Translations under genes and position numbers: made by a program | Assembly (NCBI GenBank): GCA_951230915.1 | Contig: OX579634.1 | Coordinates: 14,596,725-14,660,724 of the forward strand | Direction of reading: 5' to 3' | Origin: Antitrichia curtipendula | Taxonomy: Eukaryota; Streptophyta; Bryopsida; Hypnales; Leucodontaceae | DNA: 64,000 nt | Shown here: positions 10,117 through 22,817 of the stretch, piece by piece | Position numbering within the stretch: the first letter of the stretch is position 1 | Layout: each line of letters opens with the position of its first letter | Notes under the pieces: model-generated | Database searches by the model: none | What the model was told of the DNA's origin: nothing | What the model saw: only the letters and a program-made list of their open reading frames with translations

Positions 10117-13100
10117 ATAACGTGCTTCCAACGATAGTAATCTCAATTTCTAATTTTAATCCAATTAAAAAATTGTAATAAATTTGCTGAGTGGTCCAGA
10201 ATTGAATGGATTGCTTGAGGATGTATCTGCTCAAGGATTACATCCAACATTTTGGATGGAAAGCATTTATGTACAATCATCCAAATGTGGTAATGTGATC
10301 CAATTTTGATATTATTTGTACGAGTGTTGGGCATTTTATGCATCCATAATTTAGGGATATTTTGCAAAATGCTCAATTTTGTTGTTTTCTCAAAATTGAC
10401 ACTAAGCAAAAATGCACCACAAATCAGTAAAATCCCTAAGGTAGATTGTTGTAAAGCCAATGGTGACCCAATTGCATTCAAATATGGAAAGGCATGTCAT
10501 TGTAGAACAACACTGCAAGTTCTTGAAAATACGTTTTCACCTATATATCACAAAACAAACAATTGTATTAAAGAGTGGAACCAATTAGGAATGTCTAAGT
10601 TCAATTATAATGTAAATTGTCTAATTTTAAGAAAAAATATAAAACTTTCTAGTAGATTTATGTGAATATATATTAGTATTGTGCATAAAATAGAGTATTA
10701 GGGCCTAAAGCAAATGTTGTGAATGAACTCATGAAATGGGGTTGAAAACATTTGTCCTTTTAATATAAAGTAAAATATATGATTAGTTACAAAGATGTAT
10801 TTTGAACATGCAAACAAGCTCTACTTGACATGAAAATTTTGGTAAGTTCATTATGTATCAACAAGATTGCAATATAAAAGTTGTGCTTTTCCAACATTGT
10901 ATTCCAACATTGTAGGATAATTTTTCTAAAATATTGTATATATGTTACATAATAAATTAGTATAATTCGGCATATACTGCCACTTTATCATGGCACCAAC
11001 TATCCAAAGAAGGTTCAAATCCTATATTGATTTGCATTACACAAACATGTCAATTGTGAAGTTGGACAAGCGTGTGCTTTTTAAATAAATACCAATCAAA
11101 TTGTTTATATGGCTTTGAGTTTGAAAGCACAATACAATTGGCACATTCAAGGATTATGGTATGTGCATACAAACATGTGTTGATTGCAAATGGAAATAAT
11201 GACCTTGCAACACTCGGGTCTGAAGTATCCTTCAATATCCAAATATAACTTTCACTTCATTCCTTGGAGAAGAATATTTTTTCTTTTTGGGTCTTAAGAG
11301 TATTATATCTGTATGCAGAGGTCTAGAAAATTACCTGTATAAATATATTGGTTCTTCTAGTGTCCTACAATCCCCCAAAGAATGCATGTCATTGTTAAAG
11401 GAACAACTTGTCATGTCAAAAGTAGTGGATGGACATTATTGTAGAGGGAATAAAAGGTCATGTTAATAAAAATGAATGTTGTTGAAGGTATAAATTCTTC
11501 AAAAAAATATTTGTTGTTTGATGACTGGTGTATAATTTTTATTCAAACAATTTTTTTTTTACTTTTAAGAATCATTGAGTGCTATACAGATGTTCTTTAT
11601 AACGCAATTAATAAATAATAAAAATTCTAATACTGCAAATCCACCTTGCTTATCTTGGGAGGAGGCAATGTGCAAAAAAACTAAGAGGATAGGTACAAAC
11701 ACCAGTTATTTTTTAAGGGGGGTTTATTATTATTATTATTATTATTATTTAAACATATTATCATTATATAATATCCTACTTTGGGTTATTAGAGAAGGAA
11801 CTTGCATTACTAATAATTCTAAATTGATACGCATAAATGATATGATAATTTAGAATAAAAAAAGAATTCTACTAAAAATTTTGTCCTACATTAAATTTCT
11901 TTCAAACTTTCTTTTCTTTCCCCCACTAATGACTACTTACAATAGAACTTAACAAAAAAGTGTAGTCAATACTACTATTGTATCTTCCATAAAAATTGTC
12001 AATAACACTCATTTACTACTTGTCTTCACAATATGCACAATAATATGTAAGGTTTATTTTTGCACTATCATGATAGTATGAAAATAGAATGTAAGAAATA
12101 TTTTTGCATAGTCATGGTGGTAAGAAATGGTAGTATGAAATAGAATGTCCTCATTGTGTTTACAAACACAATGAGTGAAAAAAAATGTGCATATCATGTC
12201 TAGTTATGGAGACACAAAAAAAACTAAGTTTGTACACCTAAACTCAAACATGCAGTATTGTAATTGATGGGAAAACTAGAAAACAATAGCAATCTTCCAC
12301 ATGAGAACAGAACAAACACAAAACATCAGCCCTAAACCAAAGATAAAGGAAAAGATAGACTCGGCAATTTCCAAACCTCAAAGCAAACCTTGAACCCTGA
12401 ACAATCTAAACGACGAACAGAGGGCCCAGAACAGGAATTGCCAATTTCCAAAATTAAATGACAACCACCTAAAGTCAGCCAACGTCTACTATAGAAATGA
12501 GTAAAGTCTATAAAATTATTGAACAATTTGAATATGCCACTCACAAGGCAGCAACATTTAATACTTTTGGCCAAAAAAAAGAATAAAAAGAGAGGTATCC
12601 TAGGTCTAATTTTCTTCTAATTGAACCTATTTTTCTGTATCTTATAGTAGTTTGAAGATATGTCATGGCATTTTTGTACCCTATAGTATATAAGAAAAAA
12701 TTATAATTCTTATCTCAAATGTTTTTTAGGCACCCTATCATTTGTTCGCACGTAGTTTTCTACTGCTACCATTCACTGCCCCCCCTCCCCCAATTTGCTT
12801 ATTTTTGTATGAAACTTAAAAGATGATTTAATCTAAACTAATGGAAATGTGACTATGGAGCACCATACTATAGTGTCAGAGCTTGGTACTCTTGGACCAT
12901 ATAGACTCCAACTTGGTGCCGATATGGATATGGAGTACAAAATTTTGTTACTGTCTATAACCTAGTGCTCTAAAATCACATTTTTACTAGTGCTATTTGG
13001 TCAGTTCAGAACTACTTTGAAATGCTTTGTCTATTGATCTTAAATATATTAGGCATTGACTAAAAATATGTATAAGATTAAAAATTAGTAATTACAAACA

Positions 13101-14220
13101 ATAAAAAATAGATAAATAAATACTAGTTAGACAAAGACATTTAATTATTTTGAAAGAAATGATTATTCAATTTTATATAGAAAATTGCACAGTTAAAATC
13201 ATTATAGGTAAGGAAAACAACAAATGTCGTTAAATGCTCCCAATTTCTAAGGGACTAAGAGCTAATAGTTTACAAATCTATCCATATTTAATATTAGCAT
13301 TTTTTGTAAATGGTTGTAATGTTTGGGCCGGATTTATATTTGTAAATGATTGTAAGGTTCACATTTTTCTACCTTGAGGTGACAAAAACTTCAATTGTTT
13401 ACAAATATTAGCGTATTTTTTTGTTATCACAATTTTCAAGCTTGAGATGACATAGATTAAGCTATATTGATTCCTCTTATTAATGCTTGTGATACTAATT
13501 TATCAAAGTTGCACTATCAGTTAATTTAGTACAAGGAATATCATTTTATTGTACTATCTTCTTCAAAAATAAATTTCATAAAATTCTAAACCAACATAAG
13601 TAGGTAGGGGGCCATAAATGGCCATTTATTAATTGATTTGTAATTATAGAGAATTAGACTTCTTAAAATATTTTTTAATAAATATTTTTTGAAAGATAAA
13701 TGGAATTGGCATCTTATATGAGTTATTTCATATTTGTGGCACCTTTATTGAATTAGTTATGAATTTTGAAGTTGGAATTACATTGGGCACTAATAATATC
13801 GATCCCTTGATATGTTCACTAGTGATGCATCAATAAAAAAAAATATATACTTCTGTGTTAGATATCTCTTTTAGAGCTTGATTATTTTATGGACCTTCTA
13901 CCTTAGTCTCCAAAACACTATTGTAGGGCCAAAAAATATAGACTCAAAACAATGAATCATCCTTTCTTTGAACTAAAGAAGTTACAATAGTCTACCTCAT
14001 TTTTTGAAGGAACATGTTTTCAAGTATATCTTGGCTTTCTAGTTAAATGAGATTCTTTTAAGCTAGTTAAGAATGCTATGTTAAAATGAAACTTGATTTT
14101 GCAAGTGCACAAAGTTTGCCACCTTCATTATTAAGATAAATTAGTCTAATAATATTAAAATTTGTGTAAAACAATTTATTCTATTAGTGAGTGAAAATAA
14201 TGTACCAAAGTCACACTATT
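10117..14220. other. AT-rich intergenic DNA, no gene recognised
   Basis: About 4.1 kb of low-GC sequence with many homopolymer runs. Open frames such as 10306-10665 and 12332-12574 show no recognisable domain or splice-linked similarity. It contains one TTA microsatellite (11724-11750) and nothing else I can name. Confidence 0.5.
11724..11750 (+). repeat. (TTA)n microsatellite
   Basis: About nine uninterrupted TTA/TAT repeats at 11724-11750. Confidence 0.95.
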
Positions 14221-15176
14221 TTAACCCCTAAAGGACTAAGTGTTTGTTCAATGTATGCAAGAAATTTTGGGTAGGTTCCTACAAAGTCATTTTCGGTCGG
14301 ATGTTCATGAAATTTGAACACAATGTGTAAACCTTCACCTCCTTTGTAAAAAACTATTTTTTTTCCCGATCGGGTGTCCAAATCAAAAGTTATGTTGCCC
14401 TAAACTTTTCAAGCAGCTTGGGCAATTTGGGAATCTTTGAAGAATGTTTTGCAAAAAAGATCACCAAATTTTGAAATTTGGCATATATGTAACTAATAAA
14501 ATATGGCATACAATTGTCTCCAAAAAACAAATATTAGTTGTCAAATCACATTCTAAGAGGAGTCAAACTTTGTTAGTTTTATTGAGGTAGTTTCAAGAAA
14601 AAACATTTTCTTCTAACTTCAAGTTTATTATCTTGCAATCAATGATGTCAAAAATTTTGAAATTTTTTCCACATACTCCAAATGTTTGTCTCTAATTATT
14701 CACCATTTGGATTTCAAATAAAATATTTCCTCATTGCACAAAAAAATGACTAGTGTATTGCCAATTCACTTAACCTCCTTGTGTTGCAGGGTGATTTAGA
14801 ATAATTTAGACTCCATAATTTATTCTAAATTTTTTGTGAGTGAACCTAATATCATATACTTATGAATGGTTCAAAAATCTCAAGCTCATCTAAAGCAACA
14901 ATTTTACTCCAAATGAGCCCGAAGTTTGCTAACCTTGTTTCGCAGGATTGGAAAAAAGTTATTTTTCTCATTTCAAATGCTATAAATCTATAATCATTCA
15001 ATCCGCACGGTGAAAAGGACTAATTTTTTTCTACACTTTGGTAAAATAATTTACTTTAGTTTTGTAAAGTTGAAGTTCCAAAAAAAAAATTGATTTTCTT
15101 TTTTGAATAACATACCCAAAAGTTGCAGTTTTTGGAATGTCTCTTTGGACAATCCCTCCGGTCCTTTAGGAGTTAA
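14221..15176. mobile_element. TTAA-type inverted-repeat element, 956 bp
   Basis: TTAA (14221-14224) followed by CCCCTAAAGGACTAAG; right end CCGGTCCTTTAGGAG followed by TTAA (15173-15176). The two 12-13-bp ends are near-perfect inverted repeats and the TTAA is duplicated, as in piggyBac-type insertions. Its interior differs from the 9177/16848/45043 group, so it is a separate subfamily sharing the ends. No transposase frame. Confidence 0.65.
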
Positions 15177-15466
15177 ATTAGTGCAAACCACAATTTAAAT
15201 TTTTTTTGGAGTTGCCCCAATAATTTGCTTCTTCTTTGTAGAAGGAGTCAAGGTTTTTTTTCCCCAAAGGCACCAGTTGTATCTTCCCATTATCAAATTC
15301 TCCCGGCTCAATTACTCTAGTATTAAATTCTCACCAATCACTTTACTTCAACTTCAAATTTGAAAAAGGCTGAAATCTTTTTCTTTCAAAATTATGTCAA
15401 TTAAGAATTCAATTCTTAATTTGAATTTGGAACATGGACTAGCCACCACGACCAACCCTAAGACAA

Positions 15467-15740
15467 CATCACAAAGTTTCCAACCTACGGTTTGTCAACA
15501 GTTATCGTGTGGTAATTGTTGTTTCATGGGTTCACACGTTAATTCAACAGTTATCGCATTGTTACGACCCATTACTGCACAATTTACCGCACCGTTACGA
15601 TGCATGATTAGTTGCAAAAATTGCAACATTGTAACGGTGCAGTAATGGGTCGTTACCTGTTAAATTAACGTGCAAACCCATGAAACAACAGTTACCACAC
15701 GATAACTGTTGACAAACTGTGGGTTGGAAACTTTGTGATG
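15467..15740. mobile_element. Foldback (palindromic) MITE, 274 bp
   Basis: Begins CATCACAAAGTTTCCAACC and ends with its reverse complement. Arms of about 110 bp remain paired, including GTTTGTCAACAGTTATCGTG and TTTCATGGGTT, before a small loop around 15600-15625; the left arm carries an extra repeat of a CAGTTATCG-like segment. No clear target duplication, so the superfamily is open. Very stable hairpin if transcribed. Confidence 0.75.
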
Positions 15741-16139
15741 AATACCCACCTTATCCAATAACATATCCACTTCTAATAATACTATTAGAATGGCTACACT
15801 GAATAGTGAAATTAGGTTGTCCAAGACTACTTTCTCAACATTCTTCGCTATATGAATATACATAGTTATCGTAGAAGGATGTAATAATACATAAACCATG
15901 TATGTTCCATAGGTTGGTACACTGATTCATGACTCAAGTTTAGAGAATTGCATATGCCTCCATCTAGACAAGCAATGAATCCTGAGGTAACTTCTCTAGT
16001 GGAGGTAGTTGCCATCCTTCCAGAAGCAACAGCTAAAACAAGGACAAAGGTGAACCGGAAGTCCAAAGGTCAACCGGAAGTCCAAAGGTCAAAGTGAAAG
16101 TTTAAAAGTAAAATCTAAGAGAATAAACAGATATTCTTA
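15741..16139. other. Short gene-free stretch between two inverted-repeat elements
   Basis: No gene recognised. Contains a 19-bp tandem duplication around 16050-16088 (GAACCGGAAGTCCAAAGGTC repeated as CAACCGGAAGTCCAAAGGTC). A minus-strand frame at 15866-16066 begins with a hydrophobic run but has no ATG at its start and no recognised similarity. Confidence 0.4.
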
Positions 16140-18642
16140 GGGTGCTTTCACACCTGATGTTATTTATAACTTTGGTGTCATTACAGGGGGCGTGGTTACA
16201 CACAATGTCCCACCGAGACTCTTTCGGGGCAGGGCTGGGATGCGGGCAGGTTGGGGGCTGCTCCACAGCCCTCTGAGGACCCCACAACCAGCTTTTCATT
16301 CTGGTTGAAAATTGATTTTTCCAACATAGAAAAGAACGAAATAGTACACAAGATTTCCAAATGTGGATCTTGTGCCACTAATTCATTTCAGCCCTACAGC
16401 CAATCTAGTGCTGACAATGGAGCGAAGAAAAGCTCTTTATACTAGTGGAGTAGTGGTAGGTGAAACAAACCACGTGGGATATGTGAATTAGGACAAAAAA
16501 GAGCTCCTCCACTCATGGTTAAGTGGAAACGCAGGAATTGTGATAAAAGTCAAATTTCAAACCTCATTTAGACATAGTAGACTATATTTTTCAAAAAATG
16601 TCAAAAAAGTTGTACAATGTTACATTCTATTGATAGCACATGTAGGTTTGCTTTGAATTGACTTTTGGCATTTGGGGAATAAAAACTAGTTAATTTGCAG
16701 TAGGTTTTGACAAAATAAACGAATTTTTCAAAATAATTAAGTTCAGAAATGTTAAATATTCCTACTCCACCATATTCAAATTATTGAAACAATACCTTTG
16801 GTTCACAACATTGATTCAATATAACTTGTGACATTGCTGAGACAACCTTAACCCCTAAAGTTTTTTGACTATGTTTTCACCCAAACCACCCTAAAACTGT
16901 CATTTCTAAGACAACCACCAAATTTTAGAAAAAAAATAATTTTGAACAAATGTAACCATAGGATCTTTTAGTAAACTGATTTGAAAAGATGTGGAAAAAA
17001 TTTCAAAAATTTCCGCCTTGTAGATTGCAAAATATTAGTGTTTGAAGTTACAAAAATCTTTTATTTACTACTGCAAAAATCCGGGCAGCTGCACTTCAGA
17101 AGGCAATATCTGTATGAAAAATTGTCCAAAATGGTTATAACTCTTAAGATTAATTCTTCAATTCAAGTTGGCTACATGCTTCGAAATTTGCAAATCATTT
17201 GGAATTGTACATGTACAAAAAAAATAGTAAGTAGAAAGAAGTAGAAAATGAGCCAAAATACTAAATTGTAAACAATTTATTTATGGAATTGAAAAATTCC
17301 AATCCCGATCGAAGGTAAAATGTTTTAATAAAAATATTAAAAACTGAATCAATTAAAGGATTTCAAATTTTTTTTGTAATGTATAGACTCTATAACTAGT
17401 GGCAAACTACCCCAAACTAATACTCCTCATAACTTTTGACTCATTGATCAAAATGGAATGATTCAAAGCTTTCCATTTAGAAAAAAATCTAACAAACCAA
17501 TTTCAATTTTTTATTTATTTTTAAAGTCATTTGAAAATAATTTTTTTGAGCTGCCCGAGCTGCCCAAAGTTCAAAGAAAATCACATATGACGCAATAATT
17601 TTTTAACTATGTAGTCAAAAGTTACGAAAATGGTTGGGCTTTAAAGCTACTCCTTGGGCACATGTTGTGTGAAAATTTCAAGAAAAAGAAAACAACTCCA
17701 TACGTAGTGAGTTGTCAAAAATTGCTATGTTGCCAAAAAACACAATTTGGTCCTTTAGGGGTTAAGTGGCTACTTTGTGTTTGTCATGCTGTTTTAATAA
17801 TGATGAAATATTAATTTAAAGTTCTTAAGAATTTGAGATGTAACTAGAAATGCAAGAATTGTGTTCAGAGTTGAAATTTAGGCTTCATTTGGACATAGTA
17901 TAATAGCTTCTTTAAGAAAAAATTGAAGTTCTGGAAGTAATGGGAGAAGCAAGCTAACATTTATCTGTTAAAATCCGCTTGAGATTTTGAAGCCTCATGT
18001 AAGAGTTCTAAACAAATTCTAGAAGGGGTGGGGTGGGGTCAGGGTGGAAGGGACATTTTTTTGGACATTTTCAAACACCTCCTCTGAAATTTATTCATAA
18101 CTTTTAGGTAGAGTATTGAAATCTCAAACAGATTTTTGGAGATAAAAGTGTACTTGATTCCCCAATTTTTCTTGTCTTGAAGTTTTTTGAAAAAATATAG
18201 TCTACTATGTCTAAATGAGGTTTGAAATTTGACTTTTATCACAATTCCTGCGTTTCCACTCAACCATGAGTGGAGGAGCTCTTTTTTGTCCTAATTCACA
18301 TATCCCACGTGGTTTGTTTCACCTACCACTACTCCACTAGTATAAAGAGCTTTTCTTCGCTCCATTGTCAGCACTAGATTGGCTGTAGGGCTGAAATGAA
18401 TTAGTGGCACAAGATCCACATTTGGAAATCTTGTGTACTATTTCGTTCTTTTCTATGTTGGAAAAATCAATTTTCAACCAGAATGAAAAGCTGGTTGTGG
18501 GGTCCTCAGAGGGCTGTGGAGCAGCCCCCAACCTGCCCGCATCCCAGCCCTGCCCCGAAAGAGTCTCGGTGGGACATTGTGTGTAACCACGCCCCCTGTA
18601 ATGACACCAAAGTTATAAATAACATCAGGTGTGAAAGCACCC
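16140..18642. mobile_element. 2.5-kb element with ~457-bp inverted ends and TTA target duplication
   Basis: Left end GGGTGCTTTCACACCTGATG at 16140; right end is its reverse complement, ending at 18642. TTA flanks both sides (16137-16139 and 18643-18645). The inverted ends run to about 16597 and from about 18186, appear about 99% identical, and include a GC-rich patch (16200-16285) and a CACGTG motif. The interior has no transposase frame and carries a nested TTAA-type element. A 3-bp TTA duplication with GGG-starting ends fits the PIF/Harbinger superfamily, but ends this long are unusual there, so a foldback element using such a transposase is also possible. Confidence 0.8.
16848..17765. mobile_element. 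TTAA-type inverted-repeat element, family member 2, nested
   Basis: TTAA (16848-16851) then CCCCTAAAGTTTTTTGAC; right end TTTGGTCCTTTAGGGG then TTAA (17762-17765). 918 bp, non-coding, homologous through its length to 9177-10116. It sits inside the long-TIR element 16140-18642 and therefore inserted after it, or was carried with it. Confidence 0.7.
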
Positions 18643-18645
18643 TTA

Positions 18646-19129
18646 GCGTGCTTTTGCTTCCTCGCCTCCAATCTTCACCTTCCGGAGGTGAAGATTACGG
18701 TATTGTACCGATTTCCACAAAATAAATAAATACACGTGACACTACCGTAATAGGATAAATCAGTGGTGAGACGAAAGTCGAAGAAAGAACAGGCGACGGA
18801 GGACGGATGAAGAGATACAAGGACTCGGTACGAAACCCCCAATATGAACGAAGTGGAACTATAATCAGTTTGGTTGTGTGTGTTTCTACCTTGCAAACGT
18901 ACATCTTACGGTAATTTATCATTTTTAAAAATCTGATACGACTCCCATGACTCCTTGCCATAGTGCAGATGTTGCCTTCACTCTTCCATGCAACATTCCA
19001 CGAAATATCACTTGAAATAACCTCGATATCACCGACAAGCAAAAGAGGAACAATTGTGTACAGGAAGCGAACTCCAGGTTCCAAGGGTATGGCATTACTC
19101 AATTTGTTACCAACAACAGACGATAGCAA
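18646..19129. other. 3' flank of the DENND6-like gene
   Basis: Probably 3' UTR and terminator region of the minus-strand gene. Contains a perfect hairpin at about 18671-18695 with 10-bp arms ATCTTCACCT/AGGTGAAGAT. The minus-strand frame 18695-19129 stays open just downstream of the DENND6 stop but has no recognisable domain. Confidence 0.4.
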
Positions 19130-22100
19130 TCAAGTTCTGTTCAAATCTAAGGGATCTTGCAGCAACTCCAGTTGTCTGCTTGATCCTTCAGGGGTCTTCC
19201 CGTCTGATTGCGAGGACTCGAATGTTGGCCAAAATAATCCAAACCTGGAGGGTGATTTCGCAGGAACCTTGGGGATTTCACGTGGTACAGTGGCTTGCAG
19301 ATGACCTGCTCGCTGCGGATTGGTTAGCAGCATCTGCTGCACATCGCTCGGCAGTAAGTTGAAGATTGTGCGCAAATCGCTTCTTAGCTTCTTGATTACC
19401 TGTGTTTCTGTATTGGCAAGCCCCGCTCGTTGCAACATCTGGAAGAAAATAAAGTGAACTTGTGCAGATCAGATTCTCGACCAAAGTTGCACGAGGGTGA
19501 TGATCATGTCCATTGACCTACCTAAACTGTTAACCCCTTGGGAAAGATCCACGGAAGCAAGACTGAAAATAGTGAGGCGAGTATAATAGACTAAACACGT
19601 TGTAGTTCTGAAGTGTAAGAAAGGGAACTGATAACTGAAGTGCTCGTTACTCTCTAACATGCATTTGAATGCTTCTATTATAACTGTGAACACTGAACAT
19701 AGAGTTAATAATCTGTACCTGCGATTCAATGATCAAGTGGCGTTCAACAGCAGAAAATGAATCCAACACCTCCACTTCCGTCATTGAAGTCAAGAAGGTC
19801 TCCACATTAGCCTTACTACGAGCTTGCCTCCAAATACGATGTTGTTCTTGCTCAGCTACAGCTCGTCTACGCTGGAACCATGGCATGAAATTTGGTCCCT
19901 CTAAAAAACGCCTGCAATAACACACAAGTATCACAATCTAATCCACCAATTTCATGCTCACAATGGAACAAACAAAGCAAGTCCATCATCAAGCCTCATG
20001 AGTATAACCAAGTTTGGAACACCTCGAAGACAAATCAGATCAGTTCATACATTCACACTCGGGCAATTTAAAAACTGCATGATGCACTAAATGCAAGCTT
20101 GAACAAAAGATTATATGACACAAAAAACTTCAAGATCTGATACCTATAGAGGTCAAGCCAGTTGGCACGCAATCGCTTTGCAAGAAACTTGCCGGCTCCG
20201 CGAGCAGCCAGGCCTTCAAGAAAATCATGTGCATGAAAAGGAGGTAGAGGAGGTGGATCTCGGAAGGGTGATGACCCCTCCTGTGGGGTAGTTGCACGTA
20301 GGTAGGGCCCAAATGGTGCCAGAAAATTAGTGGTCAATTCTAGAAAGTGGCGCCTCAAAACCTCATTGTTCACCATAGACATGGATTCCTCCGTTCGGGG
20401 GGAAACTCCTGCATCAACTAGACGGTTGAGAACTGAGGTATCCGGTTTCGTTGCTGCCGCATAACTTGTCCACAAACATTCCCGATGCTCTGACATCAAA
20501 GAAAGGGGTCCATCTTTCCGCACTCTAGCAACTTTGAGCAGATTCGCTGGAGAAAATCTGGTCAATGGAGAAAGCTGTATTTGCAGTGATAACCGCCGAT
20601 TCCCAGTTTGTGAACCACTCCTATTCAACGGAGACAATTTCAAACGACTAGGAGTTGAGTTTGGGGTTCCAACTGAAATTACATGGGGAACGTTCTTCAG
20701 GGCCTTAAGGAAGAAAAGATTGGTTACTCCCAGAACCATTTGGGGACCCCTTTCCCCTTCTTTCACAGAATTCAATCCACTGAAGTCTGGGTCATGGATT
20801 GTAAAGTAAGGTCGAAAGTCTACGCTACATGGCAGTGGTGCAACCAGGCTAACTAGGGCAGCTACTGCCTCACAAACCTGTGAAGGAGTGGGAGCTATCA
20901 CCATCAAAGGTTCACCAACTAAAAGAAGCTCCCAAAGAACCCACAGATTCATGAGGACTCCTCGAAAGGAACCAAATAGATCAACGTCATGGAAGACACC
21001 TTGAGGAATGGATCTGTTTAAGGGGGGCACTGGTGCCATTGCCGAGGTGAAATCATCCATTGGAGTGCCACAACCAGGGGGAAGAGTATGAGCTGGTGGG
21101 AGATGGGCACGGATGCTGATGTTGCCGACCAGCAATTCCATCAACTGCCCATGAAGTGGAGGTGCCCAATGGGACACATGAGATGCCACCTGTTCTAAAG
21201 CTCGCACACCAATATCAAAATACAAAGGCCCTGCAATTTGAACCAAGGGCTTGAACACACACGAATAAGGACGCTCAGAAAGGATGACTACAGATTTTTG
21301 TTCACCCCCACGCCTAAGTCTCTCATCCTGCCTTTGCCTGTGGACAACATACACCAGTGAGTTCAATAGATTGTACCCTTACAGGAGTTTGAAAATAACG
21401 AGGGATGTACAACCAGGGAAAGACTCTGTAAAACACCATGTTCAGAACGGGAACAATAATAAATACTGCACAAAGAAGTTAGGTTGACGCTAAGCTGCGA
21501 TACCTATTGAAAACAAAACCATATAGGTACCGCGGACCTCCGCTGCCAGGGCCACCAAGGGAACTTCCATTCACTGTGTCCAGTGAGTAAGCAGGCAGAT
21601 TAGTGCTTGCTTCACCAGGACTGGGGGTGCTGCTTGGAAGATTATTAGAGGGAGGGGTATGATTGCTGGTCCCCCTCGTTGCAGGCTTTGGAGATATCAC
21701 ATTCGCAAGAATGCTAGGCAGAGGCAAACTACCCCATCCACCCCCAGTGTCAATTTCCTTATCATTTGGAGAGTTCTCAAGGACTGCTGAACCCTCGCTC
21801 CATGATCTTTGCGGTACTTGAGGCTCTTCAAAAGTCAATTGTCGTACTGCGAAAAGGTTGGATAGTGACATCAATAAAGCATCTATTAAGTTCAAGATCA
21901 AATAATACATCAATACCAAGAACTTCAGGTAGCTATGAACACAGTCATGAAGTAAATGAGTATCCAAAGACGTACTCTACAGATCCGTAAATATTGTAGA
22001 TGTCAAAAGCCTTTGAACGAAAATATCGGACGAAGTTCAAAAGCAGCCGAGGTCACAGGAGACTATCACGGAGACGAGACGAAATTGAAAGGTTGAGCTA

Positions 22101-22817
22101 ACAATTTAATGCTCACCTGTGTGATCTACAGCCCCGACATCAACATATTGGTCCACGGGATGGGAAACAGTTCTACGAGGTGGAGCTGGATTATCAGCAG
22201 CAGGAATTGACCCACGCCTGCGTATCCGGAAGAAGAATGCGCAGTCATGCACACTAGCATGCGTGCTTCCTTGAGACATTGAGTCTGGAAATGAACTGAA
22301 GGCCACATCAAGCTCTTCCTCTGGGGAGAGGGCATTGGCAGGATAGCACTCCTCAACCAGCTGCCAACATGCCAACAAGCTGATAAGGTTTACTAGCACT
22401 AACACTTTATGTAGATTACAATAAAAACATATGTGGAAGTCCCCAAGCCAACTGTATTGATGATGCAAGCAGCCACTTGACGACAGTCTACTGCACCTAT
22501 CATGAAGAGCATCTCAAGACCTAATCTACTAGATACTCTCCAAATTCGTTTCGCAAGACATTCATATAGATTCTTCTGGACATTTGTCCATGTCAACCTA
22601 ATATTTGAAGACAACCTTCCGCTTCAGACAGTTGAGCTACGAACGCTTGTGAGTTCCTTCAAAGGACGCACTGGTCCATGAGGAGGTAAGTTACCTGTCC
22701 CTGTTGAAGATCAAAACGAATGGCACAAATTGCCACTATCCATCGCTGTAGGGCAGAAACATCGGGTTTCCCAATGGGGTCGTGGCGAGGAACCGCCAAA
22801 GTAACACTCCGATTCAT
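19130..22817 (-). CDS. DENND6-like DENN-domain protein (predicted Rab GEF)
   Basis: Six exons on the minus strand, 22817-22695, 22360-22117, 21846-21504, 21337-20144, 19911-19719 and 19438-19130, join in phase to 801 residues. ATG at 22817-22815. Family landmarks of DENND6A/B: RWIVAICAIRFDLQQGQ at residues about 26-41 opening the N-terminal DENN half; YLYGFVFNRQRQD at the exon 3-4 join; WELLLVGEPLMVIAPTPS and DFRPYFTIHDPDF in the central DENN; VLGVTNLFFLKAL; VLRRHFLELT; and LYRRFLEGPNFMPWFQRRR at the exon 4-5 join. Longer than animal DENND6, mainly through a Ser/Pro-rich insertion in exon 3 (about residues 125-225). DENND6 proteins act as guanine-nucleotide exchange factors for Rab GTPases on endosomal membranes; this activity is inferred here. 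All junctions are GT-AG and no internal stops were found. Confidence 0.9.

Noticed and set aside
15866..16066. Small secreted-peptide gene with a hydrophobic start
   Set aside because: The frame opens at TTG, a stop lies just upstream in frame, and there is no similarity to known peptides.
18695..19129. Open frame of 144 codons just downstream of the DENND6 stop
   Set aside because: No recognisable domain, and the position fits a 3' UTR.
19530..19545. TTAACCCCTTGGG as another TTAA-type element end
   Set aside because: No matching inverted end or second TTAA within the DENND6 intron or nearby.
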